Positions 15,497 to 23,719 of a stretch of 31,138 bases of DNA are shown here, piece after piece. The DNA lies in NCBI GenBank assembly GCA_041605955.1, contig JBFIXI010000049.1:1-31138 (forward strand), written 5' to 3'. Positions within the stretch are counted from its first letter, which is position 1; each line of letters begins with the position of its first letter. Both the position numbers and the translations under genes were made by a program. The notes beneath the pieces are model-generated. The model worked only from the letters and a program-made list of their open reading frames with translations, ran no database searches and had not been told where the DNA came from. The stretch is from JAHEJX01 sp041605955. Lineage in GTDB: Bacteria; Actinomycetota; Acidimicrobiia; Spongiisociales; UBA5794.

Positions 15497-16647
15497 TGGC
15501 GCTCACTGCCCGCCGTACCGAGCCGGTCACGATCCTGCAACGAGAGCGGACGCTGCGCCCGGACCTGTTCTTGGTGCTTCCCTACCTGGCGCTGGCAGCA
15601 CTTGGGATCGTGATGGTCTACACCGCCTCGGCGCCGCGCAACGAGCTGCTGGATCTGGATCCGGCTACCACTGTGCGCCGCCATGTGATCTTCGTGCTCA
15701 TCGGCTTTGCCGTTTTCATCGCCTCGTCCTTGATTGGAGGCCGCACGCTGCGCAGCCTGTCGATCCCGATCTACCTGGCTTCGCTGGTCGCTCTGGGACT
15801 CGTGCTCACCCCGCTGGGGCGAGAGCTCAAGGGGGCCCAACGCTGGATCCAGGTCGGGCCGTTCCAGCTGCAGCCCTCCGAGTTTGCCAAGATCGCGGTG
15901 ATCCTGGCGCTCGCGGTGCTGCTGTCGACCGCGACCAGATTGCGATGGTTTCACATCGGTCGGTCCGTGCTCCTCGTCGGCGTGCCCGCCGGCCTCATCT
16001 TCTTGCAGCCCGACTTGGGAACGATGCTCGTCTTCGCATTCGTCTCGGTCATCATGTTGTTTGTGGGCGGCACCACCGTTCGCCAACTCGCCTTCATCGG
16101 GTTGGCTGCGATCGTCATGGCGGTGGCCTTGTTCCAAGTGGGGGCCATCCAGGAGTACCAGATCGTGCGAGTGACATCGTTCCTCGATGGCGGCGGCGGC
16201 GACGACGCGGACTACAACCAGCTCCAGTCCGAGATCGCCATCGGTTCCGGCGGCTTCTTCGGCAAGGGCCTATTTGGCGGTACCCAGACCAACCTGTCGT
16301 TCGTTCCCGAGCAGAGCTCGGACTTCATCTTCACCGCGGTCGGCGAGCAGCTCGGTTTCCTGGGCGGCGCCATCGTCCTCGGGCTCTACGCCATGATCGT
16401 GTGGCGATTACTCATTGCCGCCGCCAACGGTCGGGAACGGTTCTCGCAATTCGTTGCGATTGGCATCGCAGCGCTGCTCGTCTTCCACGTATTCGTCAAC
16501 GTTGGAATGACGTTGCGGCTCATCCCGGTAACCGGGCTGCCGCTGCCATTTCTCAGCGCTGGCGGGACGTTCTTCATCGCGATGAGCCTGGGCCTCGGCG
16601 TCGCCCATTCGGTGTGGATGCGTCGCAGCCCGGTGCCGGATGAGTGA
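15496..16647 (+). CDS. rodA: Peptidoglycan glycosyltransferase RodA (SEDS family)
   Basis: The 383-residue SEDS protein has about ten membrane helices. Typical landmarks are GAQRWIQVGPFQLQPSEFAK, QPDLGT, the loop NQLQSEIAIGSGGFFGKG, PEQSSDFIFTAVGEQLGFLG, and the C-terminal GLPLPFLSAGG. RodA polymerises lipid II into glycan strands at the outer membrane face and works with the PBP2 encoded just upstream. RodA rather than FtsW is chosen because of the mre-mrdA operon. It is the last gene of the operon. The 133 bases to tdk show no clear terminator. Confidence 0.96.
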   Translation: MALTARRTEPVTILQRERTLRPDLFLVLPYLALAALGIVMVYTASAPRNELLDLDPATTVRRHVIFVLIGFAVFIASSLIGGRTLRSLSIPIYLASLVALGLVLTPLGRELKGAQRWIQVGPFQLQPSEFAKIAVILALAVLLSTATRLRWFHIGRSVLLVGVPAGLIFLQPDLGTMLVFAFVSVIMLFVGGTTVRQLAFIGLAAIVMAVALFQVGAIQEYQIVRVTSFLDGGGGDDADYNQLQSEIAIGSGGFFGKGLFGGTQTNLSFVPEQSSDFIFTAVGEQLGFLGGAIVLGLYAMIVWRLLIAAANGRERFSQFVAIGIAALLVFHVFVNVGMTLRLIPVTGLPLPFLSAGGTFFIAMSLGLGVAHSVWMRRSPVPDE

Positions 16648-16768
16648 TCTTCGGCCAATCAGGCAGCGAGGCTCCTCCGTGCAGCGCCCTTCTCGCGACG
16701 AATGGGCGGCTGTGGTCCGGCCACGGCCAGTCATCGCCGCGCTCCGCTGAGCTGTCACCGGCCCGTGC

Positions 16769-16774
16769 TACTGT
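16769..16774 (+). promoter_or_regulatory. -10 box for a probable leaderless tdk transcript
   Basis: TACTGT (TANNNT) is followed by 6 bases and then the tdk ATG. The expected start of transcription coincides with the ATG. No Shine-Dalgarno sequence precedes tdk, and no clear -35 box is present. Confidence 0.55.
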
Positions 16775-16780
16775 CGCAAT

Positions 16781-17386
16781 ATGTACCGACGCGCTGGTGA
16801 GGGCTGGATCGAAGTCATCGCGGGGCCGATGTTCTCCGGCAAATCGGAAGAGCTGATCCGGCGCGTCACTCGTTACGAGCTGGCTCGTATCCCCACTCAA
16901 GTCTTCAAACCGGCGCTCGACGTCCGCTATGCAGTGGGCGAGCTCGTATCCCACTCCCGGCTGACCACTCCGGCGTTGCCTGTCGAGTCGAGCGGAGACC
17001 TGCTGAAGGCGGTCGAGGACCGGACGGTGGTGGTGGGCGTAGACGAAGGTCAGTTCTTCGACGAAGGCCTCACCGACGTCGCCACCATGCTCGCCGACGC
17101 CGGCAAACGGGTCATCGTCGCCGGCCTCGACACTGACTACTTGGGTCGTCCATTCGAGCCCATTCCGTCTCTGATGTTGCGGGCCGAGTACATCACCAAG
17201 ACCCTTGCAGTCTGCCACCGGTGCGGCGGACCCGGCATGTTCACTCAGCGGCTGGCCGAATCCGATGAGCTCGTCGTCCTCGGCGCCACCGGAGCTTACG
17301 AGGCGCGTTGCCGCCGCTGCTACGACCCCCAAGAGCCGCGGCAAACGGTGTTGATCGACCTCACCGAGGTGGAAGCGGGCGTGTGA
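16781..17386 (+). CDS. tdk: Thymidine kinase, type II (bacterial, zinc-binding)
   Basis: The 201-residue enzyme phosphorylates thymidine in the salvage pathway. The P-loop GPMFSGKS is at 15-22 and the catalytic Glu88 lies in VDEGQFF. The lid region GLDTDYLGRPF follows, and a structural zinc is predicted from Cys144/Cys147 (CHRC) and Cys176/Cys179 (CRRC). Length is normal for the family. There is no ribosome-binding site before the ATG. Instead a TACTGT sits 6 bases away, so translation is probably leaderless. It is transcribed in the same direction as rodA but looks like its own unit. Confidence 0.95.
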   Translation: MYRRAGEGWIEVIAGPMFSGKSEELIRRVTRYELARIPTQVFKPALDVRYAVGELVSHSRLTTPALPVESSGDLLKAVEDRTVVVGVDEGQFFDEGLTDVATMLADAGKRVIVAGLDTDYLGRPFEPIPSLMLRAEYITKTLAVCHRCGGPGMFTQRLAESDELVVLGATGAYEARCRRCYDPQEPRQTVLIDLTEVEAGV

Positions 17387-17463
17387 GAGGCCCCCCGCTT
17401 CTTTCCTGAAGCCGACACAGATCCCAGCCGATAGGGATCAACAGGAGCACGCCAGCCGTGTGC

Positions 17464-17681
17464 TACTCTCAGTAATCAACCGGGCCGCCCGCAGGCGGCC
17501 GAGTTTGACCGGCCAAGGACACCCATGCCGAACCTCAGCGTTCTGCGACGCATGCCAAAGCATTCAGGCGTTGATGTCCTATTCCTCGCCGGTCTCCGCG
17601 TTACCCGGTTAACACACAACCGCGGCGCCGCCTCCAGGGTGTATCCCCACCCGAGCTGGGCGCCCCCAAAGGAGATTTTTG
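17464..17681 (+). promoter_or_regulatory. Leader region of the ribonuclease E/G gene with a GC hairpin
   Basis: TACTCT (17464-17469) is a possible -10 box. If used, the transcript has a leader of about 200 bases. GGCCGCC (17483-17489) pairs with GGCGGCC (17494-17500) around CGCA. Upstream, GATCCC/GGGATC (17420-17425/17434-17439) forms another small hairpin after tdk. An open frame from ATG 17525 overlaps the next gene but has no recognisable features. A long rne leader is known to serve autoregulation in Escherichia coli; applying that here is inference. Confidence 0.4.
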
Positions 17682-19301
17682 ATGGGACTATTCCGCAAGA
17701 AAGCTGCGCGTGTCGTACGCCGCAGCGACGCGGTAGAAGAGAGGACTGTCCGCAACGTAGGGGACAGATCAGTGACGGTGCGCAAGTTCTCGACCGCACC
17801 GCCTGAGCCGGAAACCCCGGCAAAACCAAAATCGGCAAAACCGACATCGGCGAAACCAACCAAGGAACCCCAGAAGCAGCCGGCTCGCCGTCGTAGCCGC
17901 AGCTCGTCGAAGCCGCGCACCGACAGCCGGCAACGCGCCTCCAAACCGCGGCAGGAGCAAGTCCGGCGACCGGCACCTCATCTCGAGTTGATCGAGCCGC
18001 CCGAGACGGCTCGCAAGCAGATGTTGGTGCGCTCCAGTCCCCACCAGACTCAGATTGTCGTGCTGGAGGGCCCCGTCCTCGTCGAGCATTACGTAGCTAG
18101 GTCCGACCAGAGGTCACTGGTCAACAACGTCTACATGGGCAAGGTGCGCAACGTGCTTCCCGGCATGGAAGCGGCCTTCGTTGACTTCGGCGAAGGGAAG
18201 AACGGCGTCCTGTATGCCGGCGACATCAACTACGACGAGTTTGAGATCGAAGGCAAGAAGAAGCGCATCGAGATGGCGCTCAAGCCGGGCGATTCGGTGC
18301 TGGTTCAGGTAGTCAAGGACGCCATGGGCCACAAGGGCGCCCGGCTCACCAACCAGATCAGCCTGGCCGGCCGCTACTTGGTGCTGTCCCCGGACGCCGA
18401 CGTGCGCGGCATCTCGCGCCGCTTGTCGGACGATGAGCGGCGTCGGTTGCGTGACATCGTTGCCGAGCTGCGCCCCAAGGGCATGGGCGTGATCGTCCGT
18501 ACCGCCGCCGAGGGCGCCTCGCGCGAGGACATCAAAGCCGACATCGATCGCCTTCTCGAGATCTGGAAGGACATCGATGCCAAGAAGGACGATGTGGCCG
18601 CCCCCAAGCTGCTGTACAAGGAGCCACCACTCGTCCTGCGGGTCATCCGGGAGAACTTCACCAAGGATTTCCGCAGGTTGCTCATCGACGATGAAGCGAC
18701 GTACAAGAGCGTGCTGAAGTACTTGGAAGGCACCGAGGCCGACCTGAAGTCGAAGGTGAAGCTGTACAAGGACGAGCTGGCACTGTTCGAGCGATTCCAT
18801 GTCGAGGATCAGCTGCGCAAAGCCTTGGATCGCAAGGTGTGGCTGCCGTCCGGCGGGCACATCGTGATCGACCGCACCGAGGCGCTCACTGTGATCGACG
18901 TCAACACCGGACGCTTCGTGGGCCGCAGCAACCTGGAAGAGACCGTGTTGCAGAACAACCTGGAGGCCGCCGAGGAGATTGCTCGCCAGCTACGGCTACG
19001 CGACATCGGCGGGATCATCGTGATCGATTTCATCGACATGGAGGTCCCCAAGAACCAGGAGCAGGTGCTGCTCCGCTTCCGGGAGCATCTCGCCAAGGAC
19101 AAGATGCGCACCCAAGTCTTCGACGTATCGAACCTGGGCCTGGTCGAGATGACTCGCAAGAACGTGTCCGCCGGCCTGCTGGAGAGCTTCTCCGAGGTGT
19201 GCCCGACGTGTTCGGGCCGCGGCATCTTGCTGCACGAAGACGCCGCCACCGCTGGGGTGCCCCTACCGGCTACCGCCGAGGCGGAGCAAGCCGCCAACTG
19301 A
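17682..19301 (+). CDS. rne: Ribonuclease E/G family endoribonuclease
   Basis: The 539-residue protein has a basic, Pro/Lys/Arg-rich disordered N-terminus (about 1-110), an S1 RNA-binding domain (about 145-230), the 5'-sensor/RNase-H-like region, and the catalytic core. Magnesium-binding aspartates are Asp406 (VIDVNTG) and Asp449 (VIDFIDM). The zinc-link is CPTC (507-510). The enzyme cleaves single-stranded AU-rich RNA in mRNA decay and rRNA/tRNA processing. AAAGGAG at 17668-17674 is ideally spaced for ATG 17682. The long C-terminal scaffold of E. coli RNase E is absent and the extension is N-terminal instead, so RNase G is an equally fair name. It precedes rplU-rpmA, a common order. Confidence 0.94.
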   Translation: MGLFRKKAARVVRRSDAVEERTVRNVGDRSVTVRKFSTAPPEPETPAKPKSAKPTSAKPTKEPQKQPARRRSRSSSKPRTDSRQRASKPRQEQVRRPAPHLELIEPPETARKQMLVRSSPHQTQIVVLEGPVLVEHYVARSDQRSLVNNVYMGKVRNVLPGMEAAFVDFGEGKNGVLYAGDINYDEFEIEGKKKRIEMALKPGDSVLVQVVKDAMGHKGARLTNQISLAGRYLVLSPDADVRGISRRLSDDERRRLRDIVAELRPKGMGVIVRTAAEGASREDIKADIDRLLEIWKDIDAKKDDVAAPKLLYKEPPLVLRVIRENFTKDFRRLLIDDEATYKSVLKYLEGTEADLKSKVKLYKDELALFERFHVEDQLRKALDRKVWLPSGGHIVIDRTEALTVIDVNTGRFVGRSNLEETVLQNNLEAAEEIARQLRLRDIGGIIVIDFIDMEVPKNQEQVLLRFREHLAKDKMRTQVFDVSNLGLVEMTRKNVSAGLLESFSEVCPTCSGRGILLHEDAATAGVPLPATAEAEQAAN

Positions 19302-19327
19302 CGATTTCCGGCTACTCCCAGTCCAGC

Positions 19328-19333
19328 TATCAT
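19328..19333 (+). promoter_or_regulatory. Candidate -10 box for rplU-rpmA
   Basis: TATCAT lies 44 bases upstream of the rplU ATG in the 76-base gap after rne. The best hexamer at -35 spacing (TTTCCG, 19305-19310) is weak, so the call rests on the -10 box only. Confidence 0.35.
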
Positions 19334-19377
19334 TCCTAGGTACTTCAGAGCGCGCGCCGCTCAATCCGGAGGAAACC

Positions 19378-19803
19378 ATGTACGCCATCATCCGCGCAGG
19401 CGGCAAACAAGCCAAGGTCCGCGAAGGTGACGTCATCGACGTCGAGCGGATCAAAGGGGCCGATGATGAGGTTACCTTCACTCCGCTGTTGATCGTCTCC
19501 GAGGATGGTTCGGTGGTTTCGGATCGAACGAGCTTGGAGAAGGCCAAGGTGACCGCCAAGGTCATCGGCGAAAGCCAAGGCGACAAGATCGACATTTTCA
19601 AGTACAAGAACAAGAGCGGATATCGGCGGCGCCAGGGCCACCGGCAGAAGTACACCCGCCTCGAGGTGACCAAGATCGCCGGTCCCAAGAAGGCGGCTGC
19701 TGCGAAAAAGGCGGCTGCAGCGAAGAAGCCGGCCGCCAAAGCCGAAGCGAAAGAGGCCGCGGCGGCGAAGGAAGCGCAAGCAACCGAGAAAGAGGAGGCG
19801 TGA
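19378..19803 (+). CDS. rplU: 50S ribosomal protein L21 with Ala/Lys-rich C-terminal tail
   Basis: The first about 100 residues match L21 (MYAIIRAGGKQAKVREGD at the start, GYRRRQGHRQKYT at 81-93), a 23S rRNA-binding protein of the large subunit. GGAGG lies just upstream of the ATG. The usual protein stops near residue 103. Here about 38 further residues are almost only Ala, Lys and Glu in AAAAKK-type repeats, resembling a histone H1-like tail. rpmA follows 3 bases after the stop, so the pair is one unit. The tail is in the same frame with no sign of a frameshift. Confidence 0.97.
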   Translation: MYAIIRAGGKQAKVREGDVIDVERIKGADDEVTFTPLLIVSEDGSVVSDRTSLEKAKVTAKVIGESQGDKIDIFKYKNKSGYRRRQGHRQKYTRLEVTKIAGPKKAAAAKKAAAAKKPAAKAEAKEAAAAKEAQATEKEEA

Positions 19804-19806
19804 GCC

Positions 19807-20061
19807 ATGTCCAAGACCAAGGCGAGCGGCTCGTCTAAGAACGGCCGCGATTCAGCCGCCAAACGACTCGGACCCAAGGTGTTCGACGGCCAATTCGTCA
19901 CTGCAGGCTCAGTGCTGGTGAGGCAGCGAGGCACCCACATCCACCCCGGCGAGAACGTGGGGCGGGGTGGCGATGACACGCTGTTCGCCAAGGTCGACGG
20001 CGTCGTCGAGTATGGCAGCCAGCGCGGTCGGCGCAGAGTGTCGGTCACCGCAGCCAAATAG
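19807..20061 (+). CDS. rpmA: 50S ribosomal protein L27
   Basis: The 84-residue protein matches L27, which lies near the peptidyl transferase centre. Landmarks are SKNGRDSAAKRLGPKVFDGQFV and RQRGTHIHPGENVGRGGDDTLFA. The N-terminus (MSKTKASGSSKNGRD) starts directly, without the cleavable extension found in Firmicutes L27. It lies between rplU and obgE, the standard order in most bacteria. Confidence 0.97.
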   Translation: MSKTKASGSSKNGRDSAAKRLGPKVFDGQFVTAGSVLVRQRGTHIHPGENVGRGGDDTLFAKVDGVVEYGSQRGRRRVSVTAAK

Positions 20062-20099
20062 CGCTCGCAGCCGACGCGCTGCCACCGAGGAGTCCGCCG

Positions 20100-21362
20100 G
20101 TGTTCGTCGATCGAGCCCGCATTCAGGTTCGCGGAGGTAATGGAGGCGCCGGAGTCTCTTCCTTCGCCCGGCGGCGCGGTCTTCCCAGAGGCAAGCCCTC
20201 GGGCGGCACCGGAGGCAGTGGGGGGAATGTGATTCTGCGGGCCTCGGACTCGGTAGCGTCTTTGCTGAAATTCACAAAACAGCCACACTGGTCGGCCGGC
20301 CATGGCACCCATGGCGAGGGTGAGTTCAAACACGGCAGAGCCGGAGCCGATCTGGTCGTGGAGGTTCCGCTCGGCACGCTGGTCTACGACGAGGCGGGGA
20401 CATTGATTGCCGACTTGGTGCAGTCGGATCATGAGATCCTCGTGGCTCGCGGCGGGCGCGGCGGTCGCGGCAATGCCGCTTTCGTTTCTCCCGAGCGCAA
20501 GGCTCCGTCGTTTGCCGAGCAGGGGGAGTACGGCGAGTCGAATTGGATCACTCTGGAGCTGAAGCTGCTGGCGGACGCGGCCTTGATCGGGTTTCCCAAC
20601 GCCGGCAAGTCCACCCTCATCTCGCGGGTATCGGCGGCCAAGCCCAAGATCGCCGACTACCCATTCACGACTCTCGAGCCCAACCTGGGCGTTGTCTCGC
20701 TGGGTGAACGCGAGTTCGTGTTGGCCGACATCCCAGGGCTCATCGAAGGTGCTGCCCAGGGCAAGGGGCTGGGGCATGAATTCCTGCGTCACACGGAGCG
20801 GGCTCGGGTGCTCGTGATCCTGTTGGACCCCTCGGACTTGCAGGACACCGGGTTCGCCGACCAGTTCAGGGTGTTGCGGCAGGAGTTGGCCGAGCACTCG
20901 GCTGAACTAGGCAAACAGCCCTACCTGGTCGTCCTGGGCAAGATCGATACGCTGGCGAGCCTGACGGAGCCGCTGGCCTGGGCAAAGCGAGCCGGCATCG
21001 AGTTGTTCCCGATTTCGAGCATCACGGGTGAAGGGCTCGAGCAGCTCATGCATGCGATTGCCGACGAGGTCGACCGCCACATCCGCACCGCTCCGGAGCG
21101 GGAGGGGTTCGTCCTTCATCGTCCGCTGCCGGCGACGTTCTCGGTCGCCCGTGAGGGCAACGTCTGGGTGGTGAGCGGTCGAGCCGCCGAGCGGGCGGTC
21201 AACCTCAGCGACCTCACAGTTCCCGAGGCGGCCGACTTCTCGGCGAAGCGGCTCGAGTATCTGGGCGTTGACGCCGCCCTGGCTGCCGCCGGAGCGAAGG
21301 CCGGGGACGACGTCCGGATCGGCGACATAGTGTTCACCTACTCCCCGACGGAGGAGAGCTGA
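20100..21362 (+). CDS. obgE: GTPase ObgE/CgtA, ribosome assembly factor
   Basis: The 420-residue protein has the glycine-rich Obg domain (1-155), a GTPase domain and a C-terminal OCT domain (about 335-415). G1 is GFPNAGKS (164-171), the switch region is DYPFTTLEPNLG (about 186-197), and G3 is DIPG (210-213). The G4 guanine-specificity motif, normally NKxD, reads GKID (280-283). Obg binds the 50S subunit and couples its maturation to GTP and stress signals. The start is GTG, 38 bases after rpmA. Its TGA overlaps the proB ATG by one base. The Asn-to-Gly change would need two base changes from AAC and is the one clear oddity. Confidence 0.97.
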   Translation: MFVDRARIQVRGGNGGAGVSSFARRRGLPRGKPSGGTGGSGGNVILRASDSVASLLKFTKQPHWSAGHGTHGEGEFKHGRAGADLVVEVPLGTLVYDEAGTLIADLVQSDHEILVARGGRGGRGNAAFVSPERKAPSFAEQGEYGESNWITLELKLLADAALIGFPNAGKSTLISRVSAAKPKIADYPFTTLEPNLGVVSLGEREFVLADIPGLIEGAAQGKGLGHEFLRHTERARVLVILLDPSDLQDTGFADQFRVLRQELAEHSAELGKQPYLVVLGKIDTLASLTEPLAWAKRAGIELFPISSITGEGLEQLMHAIADEVDRHIRTAPEREGFVLHRPLPATFSVAREGNVWVVSGRAAERAVNLSDLTVPEAADFSAKRLEYLGVDAALAAAGAKAGDDVRIGDIVFTYSPTEES

Positions 21363-22441
21363 TGCGGCGGGCAGCGACTCCTGGACGCCCGGTGGTCGTG
21401 AAAGTGGGCTCGTCGAGCTTGTCGTCGCCCGGTGTCGGCCTCGACGAAGCAGCTGTGGAGCGAGTCGTCTCCCAGGTGGAAGCTCTGTGGGCGAGCGGCC
21501 GGCCGACGGCGTTGGTCACGTCGGGGGCGGTCGCAGCCGGGCTACCGGCACTGGGGTTGACGGCTCCGCCGTCCGACCTACCGGGCTCGCAGGTGGCCGC
21601 TGCAGTCGGCCAGAGCCGTCTCATGGAGAGTTACGGGGCCGCCTTCGGAAAACGCGGCCGGTTGACTGCGCAGGTGTTGCTAACCCGCGACGTTCTGGCG
21701 CGTCGCAACCAGTACCTGCACTCACGCGAGGCTCTGGAGCGAATGCTCGACCTCGGCGTCGTGCCGATCGTCAACGAGAACGACACAGTCGTGGTGGACG
21801 AGCTCAAATTGGGCGACAACGACCGCTTGGCCGCCATTGTGTCTCATCTCGTCGATGCAGCCATGTTGATCATCCTCACCGACACTGCAGGCCTGTACTC
21901 GGGCAACCCCCGACTCCAGCCACAAGCCGAGTTGATCAGCGCGGTGCGCCACACCGACGAGGTCCTCGATGAGCTGTGGCGCACGTCGAGCAAGGGCGTG
22001 CTGGGCTCGGGGGGCGTCGCCACCAAGATCGCGGCGGCTCGCATGGCCGCGTGGTCGGGAATCCCTACAGTGATTGCTCCGGCACGCGACCCTGAAGTGA
22101 CGCTGAAAGCTGTCGAAGGAGCCGATGTCGGCACGTGGGTAGACCCCCACCCCTCCAAGTTGTCGGCTCGCAAACTCTGGATCGCGTTCGGTTTGCCGGC
22201 CCGGGGCAAGATCGCCGTCGACGACGGTGCCCGGCGTGCCTTGGTCGCCAACGGGAGCTCTTTGCTAGTGGTCGGGGTCGCTGCGGTGACCGGGGACTTC
22301 GATACCGGTGATGCAGTGGAGATCTTCGACGCTACCGGGGCCTTGATCGGCAAAGGCAGGGCTCGCATGACGGCCGCAGAGGCGCGCGGCGCGCGCCAGG
22401 GGACGGTGGTGCACCGCGATGATCTCGTCGTGTTGGTGTGA
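21362..22441 (+). CDS. proB: Glutamate 5-kinase with PUA domain
   Basis: The 359-residue enzyme phosphorylates glutamate in the first step of proline synthesis. The amino-acid kinase domain carries VVVKVGSSSL (11-20), VTSGAVAAG (52-60), the substrate loop VNENDTV (137-143), GDNDRLAA (151-158) and TDTAGLYSGNP. A C-terminal PUA domain occupies roughly 270-350. It starts in a TGATG overlap with obgE. The expected partner proA is not directly downstream: an opposite-strand gene lies between, and the two converge with only 9 bases between stops. Confidence 0.96.
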   Translation: MRRAATPGRPVVVKVGSSSLSSPGVGLDEAAVERVVSQVEALWASGRPTALVTSGAVAAGLPALGLTAPPSDLPGSQVAAAVGQSRLMESYGAAFGKRGRLTAQVLLTRDVLARRNQYLHSREALERMLDLGVVPIVNENDTVVVDELKLGDNDRLAAIVSHLVDAAMLIILTDTAGLYSGNPRLQPQAELISAVRHTDEVLDELWRTSSKGVLGSGGVATKIAAARMAAWSGIPTVIAPARDPEVTLKAVEGADVGTWVDPHPSKLSARKLWIAFGLPARGKIAVDDGARRALVANGSSLLVVGVAAVTGDFDTGDAVEIFDATGALIGKGRARMTAAEARGARQGTVVHRDDLVVLV

Positions 22442-22450
22442 GGCGGCGGC

Positions 22451-23371
22451 TCACGCACTCAGTTGTTGCAGGGCCTCTTCGGCCAGTTCGGATACACGGG
22501 TGATGAGTTGCAGGTAGACCCGATCGACCCCAGCCGCGGCATAGCGGCCGAGTCGATCCCGGTTCTCCTCCCAGGTCCGGAAGTGCAGTCCTCGCTTCTC
22601 CCACGATTCCCGAACCTCCGCGCCCCGGCGGCCCGAGTCGTCGATGCGCCTCAAGTTGGCGTTGATCTCCGCATCGCCGTCTCCGCTCACAACCGCCGCC
22701 GTCATCGACACAAGGAGATCATCCGGCTCGCGGCCATTGGCTGCAGCCGCTTGCCGGGCTCGCTCGATCCGGGCTGGGGCATCTTCCGGTTCGGCGCCGG
22801 CAATCGAGTACTCGCCGCCGTAGGTGCCGGCGAGCCGGGGTGTTCGCCGCGGCCCGGACCCTCCCACCAAGATCCGTAAGTCGCGGCGCGCCGTCGGCTG
22901 ATAGCCGAGCGCCTCGAACCGGTATCGAGGCGACTCGAATCCGTTCTCCGGCGCGTCGAAGAACTGGCGCACATATCCGAGCGCGTCTTCGAGCATGGCG
23001 AAACGCTCGTTGCGGTCTGGATAGGGGATGCCGAAGTACTCGTGTTCGTCATCGTGCCACCCGGTCCCGAGGCCCAGCACGAATCGACCTCCGGACAACT
23101 CGTCGATCGTGATTGCCGCTTTGGCGTAGAAGGCCGGATGGCGGAAGGTAATGGGCGAGACGAGCATCACGATCTCGATGTCGGCGGTTTCTCGGCCCAA
23201 TGCCGCCGCCTGAACGAAGCTGTCGTAAGCGGGCTGCTCGTAGCGCTCCCGCCGGTTGCCATAGAGGTAGTGGTCGGCCAAACCCACCGCAACAGCGCCG
23301 TTCCGCTCGCAGATTCGGGCGATGTCGAGAACATGGTCGTAGTCGCCGATCACTTGCAGGCCGTATTCCAC
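22451..23371 (-). CDS. Luciferase-like monooxygenase family, probable F420-dependent oxidoreductase
   Basis: The 306-residue protein has the LLM TIM-barrel features: an N-terminal substrate strand, SPITFRHPAFYAKAAITIDELSGGR-type landmarks, GLGTGWHDDEHEYFGIPYPDRNERF, and a glycine-rich cofactor segment LVGGSGPRRTPRLAGTYGG. Actinobacterial members mostly use coenzyme F420; FMN cannot be excluded, and the substrate is unknown. The start is GTG, preceded on the minus strand by TAGCGT 6 bases away and no ribosome-binding site, so it is probably leaderless. It interrupts the usual proB-proA pair. No enzymatic link to proline synthesis is visible. Confidence 0.88.
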   Translation of the reverse strand: MEYGLQVIGDYDHVLDIARICERNGAVAVGLADHYLYGNRRERYEQPAYDSFVQAAALGRETADIEIVMLVSPITFRHPAFYAKAAITIDELSGGRFVLGLGTGWHDDEHEYFGIPYPDRNERFAMLEDALGYVRQFFDAPENGFESPRYRFEALGYQPTARRDLRILVGGSGPRRTPRLAGTYGGEYSIAGAEPEDAPARIERARQAAAANGREPDDLLVSMTAAVVSGDGDAEINANLRRIDDSGRRGAEVRESWEKRGLHFRTWEENRDRLGRYAAAGVDRVYLQLITRVSELAEEALQQLSA

Positions 23372-23719
23372 AGCCGGACGCTACCTCGCCGACTCACCGC
23401 CCGCGAGCCAAGCGAGTGGCGGGATTCTCCCCAGCCTTGACACGAGCGGAGCGAGTGTTGGGGGAGTACCGCCCGCAGGGCGGGGAGGGGGCGAGGGGGG
23501 TTTGGGTGAGGCCTTGGGCCGGGAGGTGGTTGTGGTTCTGCCATGGCCAAACGTCCCGAGTAGAAGCGGAGGCGCGGGTTTGACCTGTACCCGCGGCGCC
23601 GGTTTCGCGTGTGGGGTGTGCTCCCGCGCCTTGGCTACCGCCTCCGCCTCGCCCCGTCTCTCGTAGGAGGGGGTCGCTGGGGGACAAGTCGATGCGCACC
23701 AGCAACTAACGTCCTTCCA
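23372..23719. promoter_or_regulatory. Divergent region between the F420-type oxidoreductase and proA-like genes
   Basis: No gene is seen in this 348-base gap. It carries likely -10 boxes for both flanking genes: TAGCGT on the minus strand (23383-23378), 6 bases from the GTG at 23371, and TAACGT on the plus strand (23707-23712), 7 bases from ATG 23720. The middle is strongly G-skewed, with a CCGCCC-GCA-GGGCGG hairpin (23469-23483) and a GAGCGGAGCGAG phrase of the kind common in extragenic GC-rich repeats. A short open frame extends upstream of proA to 23609 but looks non-coding. Confidence 0.5.

Noticed and set aside
17525..17806. 93-codon frame in the rne leader with AAGGA upstream
   Set aside because: Overlaps rne by 125 bases out of frame and has no family resemblance; leader peptide is possible but unsupported.
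23440..23560. G-quadruplex or origin-like element in the G-rich gap
   Set aside because: G-runs are irregular, and no DnaA boxes or AT-rich unwinding region are present.
23609..23719. Longer proA start adding 37 residues
   Set aside because: The added residues look like random GC-rich translation, and the TAACGT box fits ATG 23720.
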